From the NCBI GenBank assembly GCA_937124525.1, contig CAKZLA010000575.1:1-14979 (forward strand): a stretch of 14,979 nt of DNA, given 5' to 3'. Both the position numbers and the translations under genes were made by a program. Shown here in pieces: positions 7,955 through 14,979 of the stretch (positions are counted from its first letter, which is position 1; each line of letters begins with the position of its first letter). Below the pieces are notes generated by a model. The model saw only the letters and a program-made list of their open reading frames with translations, was not told the origin of the DNA and did not search any database. The stretch comes from an uncultured Desulfobacterium sp. GTDB lineage: Bacteria; Desulfobacterota; Desulfobacteria; Desulfobacterales; Desulfobacteraceae.

Positions 7955-9065
7955 ACACCCTTAATATTTTTTCACTTAATATGGACCAGTCAAACCGGCT
8001 CAACACTTTTTCCCGGGCATTGTGGCCCCATTGACGAAAGGTCTCAGGATTACTGAGAAATTGTTCCAGTATCCTGGCAAGGGCATTGCTGTCTCCGGGG
8101 GGAATTAGACAACCATTGATACAATGATCAATGATTTCCGGAGTGCCACCGGTACGCGTTCCAACACAGGGGGTACCGCTGGCCATGGCTTCCAGGTACA
8201 CCGTGGCAAAGGGTTCGTCCAGGGACGGCAGGACAAAAAGTCTGGCTCTGGCCATGATATTTGGCATCCGGATTCGGTCCATGCGGCCTTTAAAAATTAC
8301 CGGAAAATTTTCCTGCAGGGCCATTCTTTTGGCTTTATCTCTATGGGGCCCATCTCCTACCACCACCACCGGCACACAGATGCCTTTTTCTTTAAGTTTG
8401 CCAAGGGCCTCCATCAAAGTAAATATCCCCTTTTGTTCCTGTATGGCACCGGCAAACAGAACAAACGCCCCAGGCAGATGATCATCCTCCGGGGAAATTT
8501 GCCCGGCTTCCGGCCTGAACCTGTGGCAATCCACCCCGTTGGGAATCCGGAAGACCCTGGCTGCCCCCAGGGCCTTGTGGACCCGGGTTTCAATGACATT
8601 CAATGCAATCATGGCTGTGGCATTCATAACCATGTACCGCCACAGAGTGTGATAATAGATCCGGTATTTTAGCTGCCGGGTCTTTTTTTCAAACCCCGGG
8701 GTATCGTACAAAAACTGCCAGGTTCCATGGGCTGTTATGAAAAATCCGGCATGCAATGCCCGGGCTACCAGAAAGGAGGGCCACACATGTTCCCAGATCC
8801 CATGGGCATGGACCACGTCGGGTTTTTCTTTCCGGATGACATCTGCCAGCAATGGTCTTGATCCGGGACGCACCCGGATAACCGTGTACATGGTTCTATC
8901 TTCCCGGAACACGTCCACTGAACCTGTGAAATTCCCTGTCAGGTCATAGGTTACCACGCACACCCTGTGACCTGACCATGCCATTTTCCGGGCCAGGCTG
9001 TCCACATGAACAGTTACACCGGTTATTCTGGGGTACCAGACTTTGCAGACGTGAATAATTTTCAT
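7935..9065 (-). CDS. GT4 family glycosyltransferase
   Basis: A 376-residue GT-B glycosyltransferase with all the usual GT4 marks: VWYPRITGVTVHVDSLA (9-25), VVHAHGIWEH (84-93), TAHGTW (111-116), IPNGVDCHRFRP (174-185), LFAGAIQEQKGIFTLMEAL (203-221), VVVVGDGPHRDKA (233-245), and an EX7E pair E284/E292 in DEPFATVYLEAMASG. It probably adds one sugar of the repeat unit at the inner membrane; donor and acceptor are unknown. The open frame goes up to an ATG at 9134, but the MKIIHVCKVWYP start at 9065 matches the family N-terminus and has an AAAAAGG ribosome site four bases upstream. The 23 extra residues look unlike a GT and lack a ribosome site. It opens a transcription block after the 462-bp gap, and its 3' end overlaps the fusion gene by 20 bp, indicating coupled translation. 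Confidence 0.9.
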   Translation of the reverse strand: MKIIHVCKVWYPRITGVTVHVDSLARKMAWSGHRVCVVTYDLTGNFTGSVDVFREDRTMYTVIRVRPGSRPLLADVIRKEKPDVVHAHGIWEHVWPSFLVARALHAGFFITAHGTWQFLYDTPGFEKKTRQLKYRIYYHTLWRYMVMNATAMIALNVIETRVHKALGAARVFRIPNGVDCHRFRPEAGQISPEDDHLPGAFVLFAGAIQEQKGIFTLMEALGKLKEKGICVPVVVVGDGPHRDKAKRMALQENFPVIFKGRMDRIRMPNIMARARLFVLPSLDEPFATVYLEAMASGTPCVGTRTGGTPEIIDHCINGCLIPPGDSNALARILEQFLSNPETFRQWGHNAREKVLSRFDWSILSEKILRVYESRSM

Positions 9066-9168
9066 ATGGCCTTTTTCGGGCTTGATTACAAAATCAGCCA
9101 CTTGGGGTAGAATTGCAGTACGACAGTTTGTCATCTTTCAAAATAGTTTACTCTTTTTTAGAGCATTC

Positions 9169-9188
9169 CCCCTTTACAGGGGCTTTTT
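9169..9188 (+). terminator. Terminator-like hairpin read on the plus strand
   Basis: CCCCT-TTAC-AGGGG (9169-9182, 5-bp GC-rich stem, 4-base loop), then C and five T, form a small intrinsic-terminator shape on the plus strand. No plus-strand gene precedes it, but it would end antisense transcripts leaving the GT gene at 7935-9065. Confidence 0.3.
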
Positions 9189-9231
9189 CCAAAAAATTGT
9201 AAAGTACTTTTAGGGTCATATGAAGGATGCC

Positions 9232-9251
9232 GACAATTTTGTTCAATTGTC
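9232..9251. promoter_or_regulatory. Perfect 7-bp dyad, possible operator
   Basis: GACAATT, six bases, AATTGTC: a perfect AT-rich inverted repeat about 167 bp upstream of the GT start at 9065. Its size and symmetry fit a dimeric regulator site. No regulator gene is in the window and no promoter could be placed with it, so this is only a candidate. Confidence 0.25.
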
Positions 9252-9295
9252 TCTATTTATATGAAAAGGTAGCCTTCAAGTTTACCTCAGCAGAG

Positions 9296-9368
9296 CCCCC
9301 GAGGGGCAATAGGATCCGGCCAATTGAGCCGTCTACGGTTCCGGGCCGGGCCCATTGCCCCTCGGGGG
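9296..9368. repeat. 73-bp GC-rich nested palindrome (REP-like or structured RNA element)
   Basis: Outer arms CCCCCGAGGGGCAAT (9296-9310) and ATTGCCCCTCGGGGG (9354-9368) are perfect 15-bp inverted repeats. Inside, CCGGCC (9316-9321) pairs with GGCCGG (9344-9349), and GAGCCG (9326-9331) pairs with CGGTTC (9336-9341) around a TCTA loop, using one G-T pair that favours the plus-strand RNA. Each outer arm is itself a small palindrome. No T run follows on either strand and no flanking direct repeat is visible, so it fits neither a simple terminator nor a clean transposon. A REP/BIME-type extragenic palindrome is the best guess. Confidence 0.65.
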
Positions 9369-9474
9369 GGCGGCATGATAGTATTTTCAATATTCGTTGT
9401 GTCCGGCAGGATATGCCCGTTATATACAAAACGTCGTCTAAACCATAAACTTTTGAAAAAAATTAGTATCCAAC

Positions 9475-9498
9475 AAAAAAGCCTGCTCCCGTTGCAGA
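9475..9498 (-). terminator. Weak intrinsic terminator candidate after the GH88/105-like gene
   Basis: On the minus strand, CTGC-AACGGGA-GCAG (9497-9483; a T-G pair can extend the stem by one) is followed by G, C and six T (9480-9475). It lies about 30 bases beyond the stop at 9528, where a terminator would be expected, but the stem is short. Confidence 0.35.
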
Positions 9499-9527
9499 TC
9501 AACTGTCAAGAATGGCCGATGCTGTGA

Positions 9528-11069
9528 TCAAACCCTCTCTTTGGAATTAGAGGCATGATGACGTCTTTTCATCAAGAGACCGGCAAGGATAAAAGCACCA
9601 GTGCCATAGGCCGTGTACATGGGGCGGTCCCGGAAATAAATGATGGCCCCTTCCCTACCGGTATCTCCCAGTGCGCCGGGCAGTGGGCCTGCCAGGTGTT
9701 GCTGTTGATTCACAAGAAGAGCCTGCCAGGCCCGATCAACGGCGCCAACCAGCCTTGACTTGTCCCCGCCTTCCCCCAGGAACGGTGCTTTTGCTTCTAG
9801 TAGTGCCCAGACAACAACGGCGGTTCCTTTGACATCCAGTCCCTGACCGGGCTGGCCGATATCGTGGTACCACATGCCGCTCTTATCCTGGCAGGAGAGA
9901 AGATATTCCACAATGGTTTTGATGGATCTGCCCAGATGTTTATCCCCTGTCAACTGCCAGACCCCCACGGCCCCCAGAAGATACCAGGCCTGCCCCCTGG
10001 CAAATATCTTGGCCGGGATTTGATCCGGATGTGTCTTCCATTCTGGAAAAAGCGGGGTGCCCGCAGGATATGTATCTTTACCGGGAAGCCATCGTGCCCG
10101 GCCCACATGCCGCAGGGGTTGAATAAAAGAGGCCATGGCCCGACTGTAACCCAGCACAGCTTCTGTTTTCACGAGTTCACCCGCCTTGTCCAGCAGACCC
10201 GCCAGCCGGGGGAAAATTCCAGAGTCATTGATCTGGCCGTGGTATCGCCATTGACCGTCCTTTACGTGATAATACCCTTTAAGAAATCCCTTATCGGTGA
10301 TTCCCCTTTCCACCATCAGATCATAACCCATCCGAGCCGCTGCCCGGCATGAAGATGCCAATGGTTCATCCAGCACCGATGACGCAGCCAGCAGTCCGGC
10401 CCCGATGAATGCCCCGTTAAACGGTACGACCCATTGGGGCAGTACCGGGTCTTTTTTATCGGTCATGTGAAGGTCCGAGACTTCGGGAAATCCCCCCCGA
10501 CAAAGAGGAGCTGTCTCCTGGACCGCCAAAAGGCGTTTGCTTATAAGGGATACTGCATGTTGATATTTTTTTTGTTCAGAAACCAGTGCCAACCGGGCCA
10601 GGGCTTCCAGGCAAATGCCCGAATCCCATCGCCAGGGAGGCATTCTGAAGGTCATGGACACTGGATCAAAAAAACTGAAACAATCGCCGGTATCCGGTCC
10701 CTGGTCCACCACAAAAGTCAGCAGGGCATCTCCGGCCGCTAAAATGGGATTTGAATCTGGTTTTTTCAGATGAATTGCCGGGGCTAACCGAGGAGAACTG
10801 GATTCAATCCAGGCACCAGATAAAATGCCATACAGCAGAATTTCGTTTTCCCAGGGCTTTTGAATCTCCAGGGGAATGGGAAATCCTTGGTGTGTTTTTT
10901 TTAAAATTTTTCCGTTGCACCAGGCCTTGAAGGCCAGGCCCTTTACACGAAGCGTGGCCCTGGATTCCCGGGACAATGGTGGCACAATGGGTAAAAAAAT
11001 GCGTTCCCAGCGGGGCACCAGGCGTTTTAATCTGCCAGCATCGGTGTGCCAGGCCTGATCCGGCATCAT
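9528..11069 (-). CDS. GH88/GH105-like (alpha/alpha)6-barrel protein, probable cytoplasmic unsaturated uronyl hydrolase type
   Basis: A 513-residue protein. From about residue 140 it shows the helix-pair repeats of an (alpha/alpha)6 barrel: PWRWDSGICLEALARLA (145-161), HGQINDSGIFPRLAGLL (277-293), ARGQAWYLLGAVGVWQLTGD (357-376), SGMWYHDIGQPG (397-408), KGTAVVVWALLEA (414-426) and YGTGAFILAGLL (488-499). The ARGQAW...LTGD and GMWYHD patterns are those of GH88/GH105 enzymes, which remove the delta-4,5-unsaturated uronic acid left by polysaccharide lyases. D149 and D282 are possible catalytic aspartates, not confirmed. Residues 1-110 are an extra N-terminal region I do not recognise, making it longer than typical family members. 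No signal peptide is visible, so it should act in the cytoplasm. Its ATG overlaps the stop of the upstream GT gene (ATGA, 11066-11069), tying its expression to glycan assembly. A related epimerase or non-catalytic role is possible. Confidence 0.7.
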   Translation of the reverse strand: MMPDQAWHTDAGRLKRLVPRWERIFLPIVPPLSRESRATLRVKGLAFKAWCNGKILKKTHQGFPIPLEIQKPWENEILLYGILSGAWIESSSPRLAPAIHLKKPDSNPILAAGDALLTFVVDQGPDTGDCFSFFDPVSMTFRMPPWRWDSGICLEALARLALVSEQKKYQHAVSLISKRLLAVQETAPLCRGGFPEVSDLHMTDKKDPVLPQWVVPFNGAFIGAGLLAASSVLDEPLASSCRAAARMGYDLMVERGITDKGFLKGYYHVKDGQWRYHGQINDSGIFPRLAGLLDKAGELVKTEAVLGYSRAMASFIQPLRHVGRARWLPGKDTYPAGTPLFPEWKTHPDQIPAKIFARGQAWYLLGAVGVWQLTGDKHLGRSIKTIVEYLLSCQDKSGMWYHDIGQPGQGLDVKGTAVVVWALLEAKAPFLGEGGDKSRLVGAVDRAWQALLVNQQQHLAGPLPGALGDTGREGAIIYFRDRPMYTAYGTGAFILAGLLMKRRHHASNSKERV

Positions 11070-12538
11070 ATTTTTTGCCCCAACCGGGTAAATTGTTCCA
11101 CAATTCGCCGAACGTTATCATTCCAGGTGTAGTGTGCCAGTACCCGTTGCCTTGCCCTGTTTCCCATGGATGATCTCATTTTTGGATTGTTCAATAAATT
11201 CTTCAGGCTATCCACCCAAAGTTCCGGCGCATCCGGCGGTAATACCACACCGGCCCCGTCTTTTAGCAGTTCTACGCACTGGCCCCTGTCCGTGGCCACC
11301 ACTGGTCTTGCCATGGCCATGTATTCAAACACCTTTAAAGGTGAAAAATAGGTGGCTCCTCTTGATGGGTAGGGTGCCAGGGCAACGTCCATGGCGGCAA
11401 TATAATGGGGAACCTTTTCCCGGGAAACGGCCCCGGTGAGGATGAGGTTTTTTTCCATGCCCAGCCGGGATATTTCTGTTTCAATCCAGGAGCGCAGGGG
11501 GCCATCTCCGACAATTATAAAACAAACTGTCGGCATTTTTTTTAAAACGGCTGCTGCAATGTGTAAAAGGGACTTTATTCCCCTTTCCGGACCGAAGCTG
11601 CCGATCCAGCCCACCACCTGTTTTCCTTGAATTCCATATTTTTTTTTGATATTTTTTAGGGGACGCTGGGGATCAAACAGCCGGGTATCCACCCCGTTTG
11701 GGTTGATGATGATGTTGGAATTTCCGGGTCCAATGTCCAACTTAAGCTGCTCAGACACCACAAACATTGTTCCCACATGGGAAAGGAAATCCTGTTCCCG
11801 CCCCATTATCCCCCGGGCCGTCCAGGGATGAAGCCGACTCTGCTGGTGGGCTTCCCGGGCCAAAAGTGCATTAACCTCAAGGATATGGGGAATTTTATGT
11901 TTTAAGCATAGCCGGTGCACCCCGTGATGGCCCAGGGCATACCGTTCGTACACCCCCTGGGGACGGTATTCCCGAATGCAGTTTTCCACGGCTTTGAGAA
12001 ATCGTTTTTTGTAAAGAGTCTCCTCTTCCACACAGTTCAGATGATGACGGAAACCGCCATAAAAAAATGATACCAGACGGGATTTAAGATTTTGTTTTTT
12101 CGGTGCAGTCAGCGGTGCCGGTGGTGCAGCGACCGTCTTTAAATCAGGTATTTGTTCAGAGGCTTTTTCCTCTTTTTTATTTTTTGGCCTTGAATCAACG
12201 GCATCGACATTATGTCCAGATGGACAGCACAAGGCTTCGACCTTGTTTACAAGGCATGGGACGGCCCCCTTGCGTTTTCTTAAAAAAACCGGTGAATTTG
12301 TTTTCCATGATCCAGGTTTTAAGACGGATTTAAACCAGAGCAGGTGCTGAAACCATCTGTGTTTCACCACACGCAGGGCATGGGGGGCATCGGGCACGGA
12401 TGTCGTCCCGGGTGCCACGAGAAGAACCGTATGACCCATTTGTTCCAGATGCCGGAGGGTTTCATGTATATGGGAACCGCCACCGGTGAGGTTATCCATA
12501 TCAATACCGGGGTCTGCACTTATATAGAGAAGTTTCAT
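11066..12538 (-). CDS. GT4 family glycosyltransferase with an internal disordered insert
   Basis: A 490-residue GT-B glycosyltransferase, about 100 residues longer than its neighbours. Marks are LTGGGSHIHETLRHLEQMGH (17-36), VYERYALGHHGVHRL (196-210), IPHILEVNA (216-224), INPNGVDTRLFDP (278-290), GWIGSFGPERG (310-320), IVGDGPLRSW (342-351) and FSPLKVFEYMAMARPVVAT (398-416). The second Glu of EX7E is E405, but the first position is Y397, a pattern seen in GTs carrying the SPLK-FEYMA form. The extra length is an insert at about 75-160 in the acceptor domain, rich in Lys, Glu, Ala and Pro (PKNKKEEKASEQIP, VAAPPAPLTAPKKQ) and probably disordered. Its four Cys (95, 104, 105, 170) lie in or beside it. 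The start ATG 12538 has only an A/G-rich AAAGAAAG-like ribosome site. It is 81 bp after the upstream GT gene and coupled to the GH88/105-like gene. Confidence 0.88.
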   Translation of the reverse strand: MKLLYISADPGIDMDNLTGGGSHIHETLRHLEQMGHTVLLVAPGTTSVPDAPHALRVVKHRWFQHLLWFKSVLKPGSWKTNSPVFLRKRKGAVPCLVNKVEALCCPSGHNVDAVDSRPKNKKEEKASEQIPDLKTVAAPPAPLTAPKKQNLKSRLVSFFYGGFRHHLNCVEEETLYKKRFLKAVENCIREYRPQGVYERYALGHHGVHRLCLKHKIPHILEVNALLAREAHQQSRLHPWTARGIMGREQDFLSHVGTMFVVSEQLKLDIGPGNSNIIINPNGVDTRLFDPQRPLKNIKKKYGIQGKQVVGWIGSFGPERGIKSLLHIAAAVLKKMPTVCFIIVGDGPLRSWIETEISRLGMEKNLILTGAVSREKVPHYIAAMDVALAPYPSRGATYFSPLKVFEYMAMARPVVATDRGQCVELLKDGAGVVLPPDAPELWVDSLKNLLNNPKMRSSMGNRARQRVLAHYTWNDNVRRIVEQFTRLGQKI

Positions 12539-12619
12539 TTTCTTTCTTTGTCCAGATCTTCAGCCCTCACATACTCTGTGGGCGAAAAGTTCTCATCCGT
12601 TAAACTTAATGGGTAAAAG

Positions 12620-13738
12620 TCAACAATGGAAAAAAGAATAAATATCAGTAAGTATAGATCTATAAATCGCTTCATAGCGTTTCAGCATGATTGCCTCACT
12701 GTAATGGGCGGCCACATGGGCCTGGGCCTTATCTGTAAAGACATGGACATCTGTTTTCAAAATTTTATCCATGGCCGCTGCCAAGGCCTGGGGAGCTTTG
12801 GGAGGAACCAGGACTCCTCTTTTATCATTGCCAAGAATATCGGGTATCTGCCCCACAGCAGTTGCCACCACCGGAAGCCCAGCGGCCATGGCCTCCAGCA
12901 AAACAAAGGGAAGCCCTTCCGATTCAGATGGAATTACCAGAAGGTCACTGGCAGCCATGAGGCCGGGAATATCATTTCTGACATCCATAAAATGAACGCT
13001 CTCACCAAGACCTGCCAAGCGAACCTGGGTTTCCAGTGCAGGTCTGTTGCCGCCGTCCCCCACCAGGATCAAATGAAGATTCTTCACTTTTTGCGAAAGT
13101 AATTCCATGGCCTTTACTATGTATTGCTGCCCCTTTATTTTTTCCAGACGTCCCACCGTCAAAATTAATTTTTGTTCATGGGAAAGGCCAAGTTCCTCAT
13201 GAAGTTGAACCCGAGGGGCCGAGCGAAACAAATCCATATCCACCCCGTTTTCAATAACCGTTATCTTTTGCTCAGGAATCAGATCTTTTGAAATACTTGC
13301 CTGCTTTAATTCCGAACTCACCTCTATAAGGCGGGAAACACCTGTCATCAATACCCTTTTTTCCACACGCCGTTTTAATGCATTGTCAATGTAGTGGCGA
13401 CTGTGTTCCGTCATGATCACCTTTATACCAGTCAGTTTTCCGGCAACCACGGCATAGGCAAGGCAGGACAAGTCATGGGCGTGAATGAGGTGAATGTTCT
13501 GCTGTTTAATCATTCGCACAAGGGGAATAACCAGTCGATGATCAAACAGGCATTGGCGACGTTTCATCAAGGTCAGGTCAACCCCGCAGGCGGCAAATTC
13601 ATCTTGAAAAGCATCAATCCTGTCAAAACAGGTTACCTGATTGGTATATCCTGGGATGTCAATTTTCTGGGAAAGACTCCGGACCAGTTTTTCCCCTCCG
13701 CCAACACTCATGGATAGTATGAAATGGGCAATTTTCAT
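12620..13738 (-). CDS. GT4 family glycosyltransferase
   Basis: A 372-residue GT-B glycosyltransferase of the compact type common in exopolysaccharide loci. It opens MKIAHFILSMSVGGGEKLV with the glycine-rich loop (12-15) typical of the group. Other marks are HLIHAHDLSCLAYAV (83-97), IMTEHSRHY (108-116), VIENGVDMDLFR (161-172), LTVGRLEKIKGQQYIVKAM (193-211), LILVGDGGNRPALE (223-236) and a full EX7E pair E274/E282 in SESEGLPFVLLEAMAAGLPVV. Similar enzymes occur in PEP-CTERM/exosortase-associated EPS clusters, but no exosortase is in this window, so that link is only suggestive. The start has a weak AAAAGA ribosome site. It lies 22 bp after the preceding GT gene and is surely co-transcribed with it. 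Confidence 0.9.
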   Translation of the reverse strand: MKIAHFILSMSVGGGEKLVRSLSQKIDIPGYTNQVTCFDRIDAFQDEFAACGVDLTLMKRRQCLFDHRLVIPLVRMIKQQNIHLIHAHDLSCLAYAVVAGKLTGIKVIMTEHSRHYIDNALKRRVEKRVLMTGVSRLIEVSSELKQASISKDLIPEQKITVIENGVDMDLFRSAPRVQLHEELGLSHEQKLILTVGRLEKIKGQQYIVKAMELLSQKVKNLHLILVGDGGNRPALETQVRLAGLGESVHFMDVRNDIPGLMAASDLLVIPSESEGLPFVLLEAMAAGLPVVATAVGQIPDILGNDKRGVLVPPKAPQALAAAMDKILKTDVHVFTDKAQAHVAAHYSEAIMLKRYEAIYRSILTDIYSFFHC

Positions 13739-13760
13739 TATCTTTTCGAAATATTCTGTG

Positions 13761-14954
13761 TTATTTCCTGCCTTGGATCAGATGGATTAATCTTTGGACC
13801 TGCCCTTGAATGGAAAACGATTGTTCAACCATTTGTCGCGCCTTTCGACCCGTTTCATGGGTTTTTTCCCGATTTTCTAAAACAGAGACTATGGCCCGGG
13901 CCAGCTTTTCCGGATCTTCCGGAGGAACCAGCAACCCGGTGCCCGGCTGAACAAGTTCTGGAATTCCGCTTAAGGATGTGGAAATCACCGGTTTTGCCGC
14001 AGCCATGGCCTCCATCAGCACCACGGGTATCCCGTCAATATCTCCATTTTCTGCCCTTCTGCAGGCAAGTACAAATAAATGGCAGTCCCTGACAGCCGCC
14101 ATCACCGATTCGTGGGGCATGGCTCCTGGCAGATCAACCATTTGTTCCAGTCCTGATGCTTTTATTTGTGCCCTGAGTTCCGGCATTAAAGGGCCATCCC
14201 CGATGATCCTGGCCTTGAAGTCAACACCATTTTCCTTCAGGCGTTTTAAAGCCCCAAGAAACAGGTCAAATCCTTTTTTTTGCGTGAGTCGGCCAATGGA
14301 TAGTATGAATGGGGGATTATTTCCTTGGTTTTCTGAAGGGTTGCCATGGGGGATGGGGCAGGCATCCGTATTTACCCCACAGTGCACCACATGAATTTTT
14401 TTTGAATCCATGCCCAGATTATTTACAAGATAATGTTTATTGTACTCACTTATGGTGATGAGAAATTTCGCATCCTCTGCCGCTTCGGTTATACCGCATA
14501 TTTCAGAATAAATGTCTGCGGCATGCAGGGTAACACTGAAGGGAATCCCGGTAAGCCGTTTGATAAAGCTTAAATAGGCAACCTGTTCCCAGGCAAAGTG
14601 GGTGTGGATATGGGAAACCCCGGCGGCATGGAAATAATGGGCCAGGAACACCTTTTTTAAAAAATTGCCAGGGCATGAAATATGTTGTTTTAATAATCTC
14701 AGATAAGCCGATGGAAATCTCAGGGCCAGGACGGCATTGGCCTTTAAAATTTCAATCAGTCTGAATTTGTCAATGTCAAACCAGTATAAGGTCCGAGATG
14801 CCAGGGAGATAAGGCTTTTGGGAATTTTTTCCCCCGGTCGATACAAGGCCGCAATCACGACATCATGTCCCAGTTGTCCAAGCCCGGTGATCTCATTATT
14901 GACAAAGGTCTGGGAGAGTTGGGGAAAGGTCCTCAGTAGATATCCTGTTTTCAT
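13761..14954 (-). CDS. GT4 family glycosyltransferase, AmsK/WcaL-like
   Basis: A 397-residue GT-B protein. The N-terminus MKTGYLLRTFPQLSQTFVNN is the signature of the AmsK/WcaL/CpsK-like GT4 subgroup, whose members add hexoses (galactose or glucose) in amylovoran and colanic-acid-type exopolysaccharides. Further marks are HIHTHFAWEQVAYLSF (115-130), FSVTLHAADIY (139-149), VVHCGVNTDA (189-198), LSIGRLTQKKGFDLFL (218-233), IIGDGPLMPEL (250-260) and GDIDGIPVVLMEAMA (304-318). The first acid of EX7E is Asp (D307) instead of the usual Glu, with E315 intact. A hydrophobic, basic segment at 66-107 may contact the membrane. There is no clear ribosome site, only an A/T run before ATG 14954, but the start matches the family. 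It is the most upstream gene seen, 25 bp from the window edge, and the operon may begin beyond it. Confidence 0.9.
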   Translation of the reverse strand: MKTGYLLRTFPQLSQTFVNNEITGLGQLGHDVVIAALYRPGEKIPKSLISLASRTLYWFDIDKFRLIEILKANAVLALRFPSAYLRLLKQHISCPGNFLKKVFLAHYFHAAGVSHIHTHFAWEQVAYLSFIKRLTGIPFSVTLHAADIYSEICGITEAAEDAKFLITISEYNKHYLVNNLGMDSKKIHVVHCGVNTDACPIPHGNPSENQGNNPPFILSIGRLTQKKGFDLFLGALKRLKENGVDFKARIIGDGPLMPELRAQIKASGLEQMVDLPGAMPHESVMAAVRDCHLFVLACRRAENGDIDGIPVVLMEAMAAAKPVISTSLSGIPELVQPGTGLLVPPEDPEKLARAIVSVLENREKTHETGRKARQMVEQSFSIQGQVQRLIHLIQGRK

Positions 14955-14979
14955 GTATTTTTTTTAAAAAATTGTGTTT

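Larger units (their letters stand above)
9066..9527. other. Structured intergenic gap, no gene
   Basis: This stretch separates two blocks of minus-strand genes. It holds a weak minus-strand terminator candidate (9475-9498), a 73-bp GC-rich palindrome (9296-9368), a 20-bp dyad (9232-9251) and a plus-strand terminator-like hairpin (9169-9188). I found no convincing promoter hexamers. Short frames through it are interrupted or run through the palindrome and do not look like protein. Confidence 0.7.

Noticed and set aside
8124..8672. 182-codon open frame on the plus strand
   Set aside because: It lies antisense inside a well-supported GT4 gene, has no family resemblance and mirrors the GC-rich codon pattern of that gene.
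9066..9134. ATG start at 9134 for the GT ending at 7935
   Set aside because: The extra 23 residues do not look like a GT or signal peptide, and the ribosome site favours 9065.
9287..9502. 71-codon minus-strand frame in the large gap
   Set aside because: It runs straight through the perfect palindrome at 9296-9368 and has no ribosome site or family resemblance; the palindrome explains the sequence better.
9864..10352. 162-codon open frame on the plus strand
   Set aside because: Antisense to the GH88/105-like gene and without protein-like features.
12626..13102. 158-codon open frame on the plus strand
   Set aside because: Antisense to the GT at 12620-13738; composition is that of a reversed coding region, with no recognisable motif.
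1..14979. CRISPR array, tRNA or rRNA genes
   Set aside because: No regularly spaced direct repeats, cloverleaf or rRNA-like sequence was seen in either gap or at the edges.

Overview
The window holds part of a polysaccharide (capsule, exopolysaccharide or O-antigen type) biosynthesis locus from a Gram-negative bacterium. All ten protein genes I can support lie on the minus strand, so transcription runs from position 14979 towards 1. Seven are stand-alone GT-B fold, GT4-type glycosyltransferases, and an eighth GT4-like domain sits at the C-terminus of a 965-residue two-domain protein. The other genes are a cytoplasmic GH88/GH105-like (alpha/alpha)6-barrel protein and, cut by the left edge, an exported right-handed beta-helix protein. 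Gene content, base use and AT-rich intergenic stretches would suit a sulfate-reducing Desulfobacterota-like organism, but no marker gene fixes the taxon, so this is a weak guess.

Layout in the direction of transcription. Block A (14954 to 9528) has four genes: an AmsK/WcaL-like GT, a GT with a 22-bp gap before it, a GT with an unusual internal linker, and the GH88/105-like protein, which overlaps the preceding gene by an ATGA. A 462-bp gap (9066-9527) follows. It holds a weak terminator candidate, a large GC-rich palindrome and smaller dyads, and it probably separates two transcription units. Block B (9065 to 5057) is a GT overlapping by 20 bp the lyase-like/GT fusion gene. A second gap (4639-5056) contains a 133-bp MITE-like element with terminal inverted repeats and an 8-bp target duplication. 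Block C (4638 to 2315) is two GTs overlapping by ATGA. A 174-bp spacer with another repeat-bounded structure leads to a further GT (2140-971) and then the beta-helix gene (844 to the edge).

Working together, the eight GT domains would add successive sugars to a lipid-linked or nascent glycan on the cytoplasmic face of the inner membrane. I see no initiating phosphoglycosyltransferase, flippase, polymerase, ABC exporter or exosortase here, so the locus must continue outside the window. The most unusual feature is the placement of degradative-type folds inside this assembly line. A heparinase II/III-like domain, without a signal peptide, is fused to a GT. A GH88/105-like domain, also without a signal peptide, is translationally coupled to another GT. 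Lyases of the first type leave an unsaturated uronyl end, and GH88/105 enzymes remove such ends. The pair could therefore be a cytoplasmic glycan editing or proofreading module. That is inference, not demonstrated.
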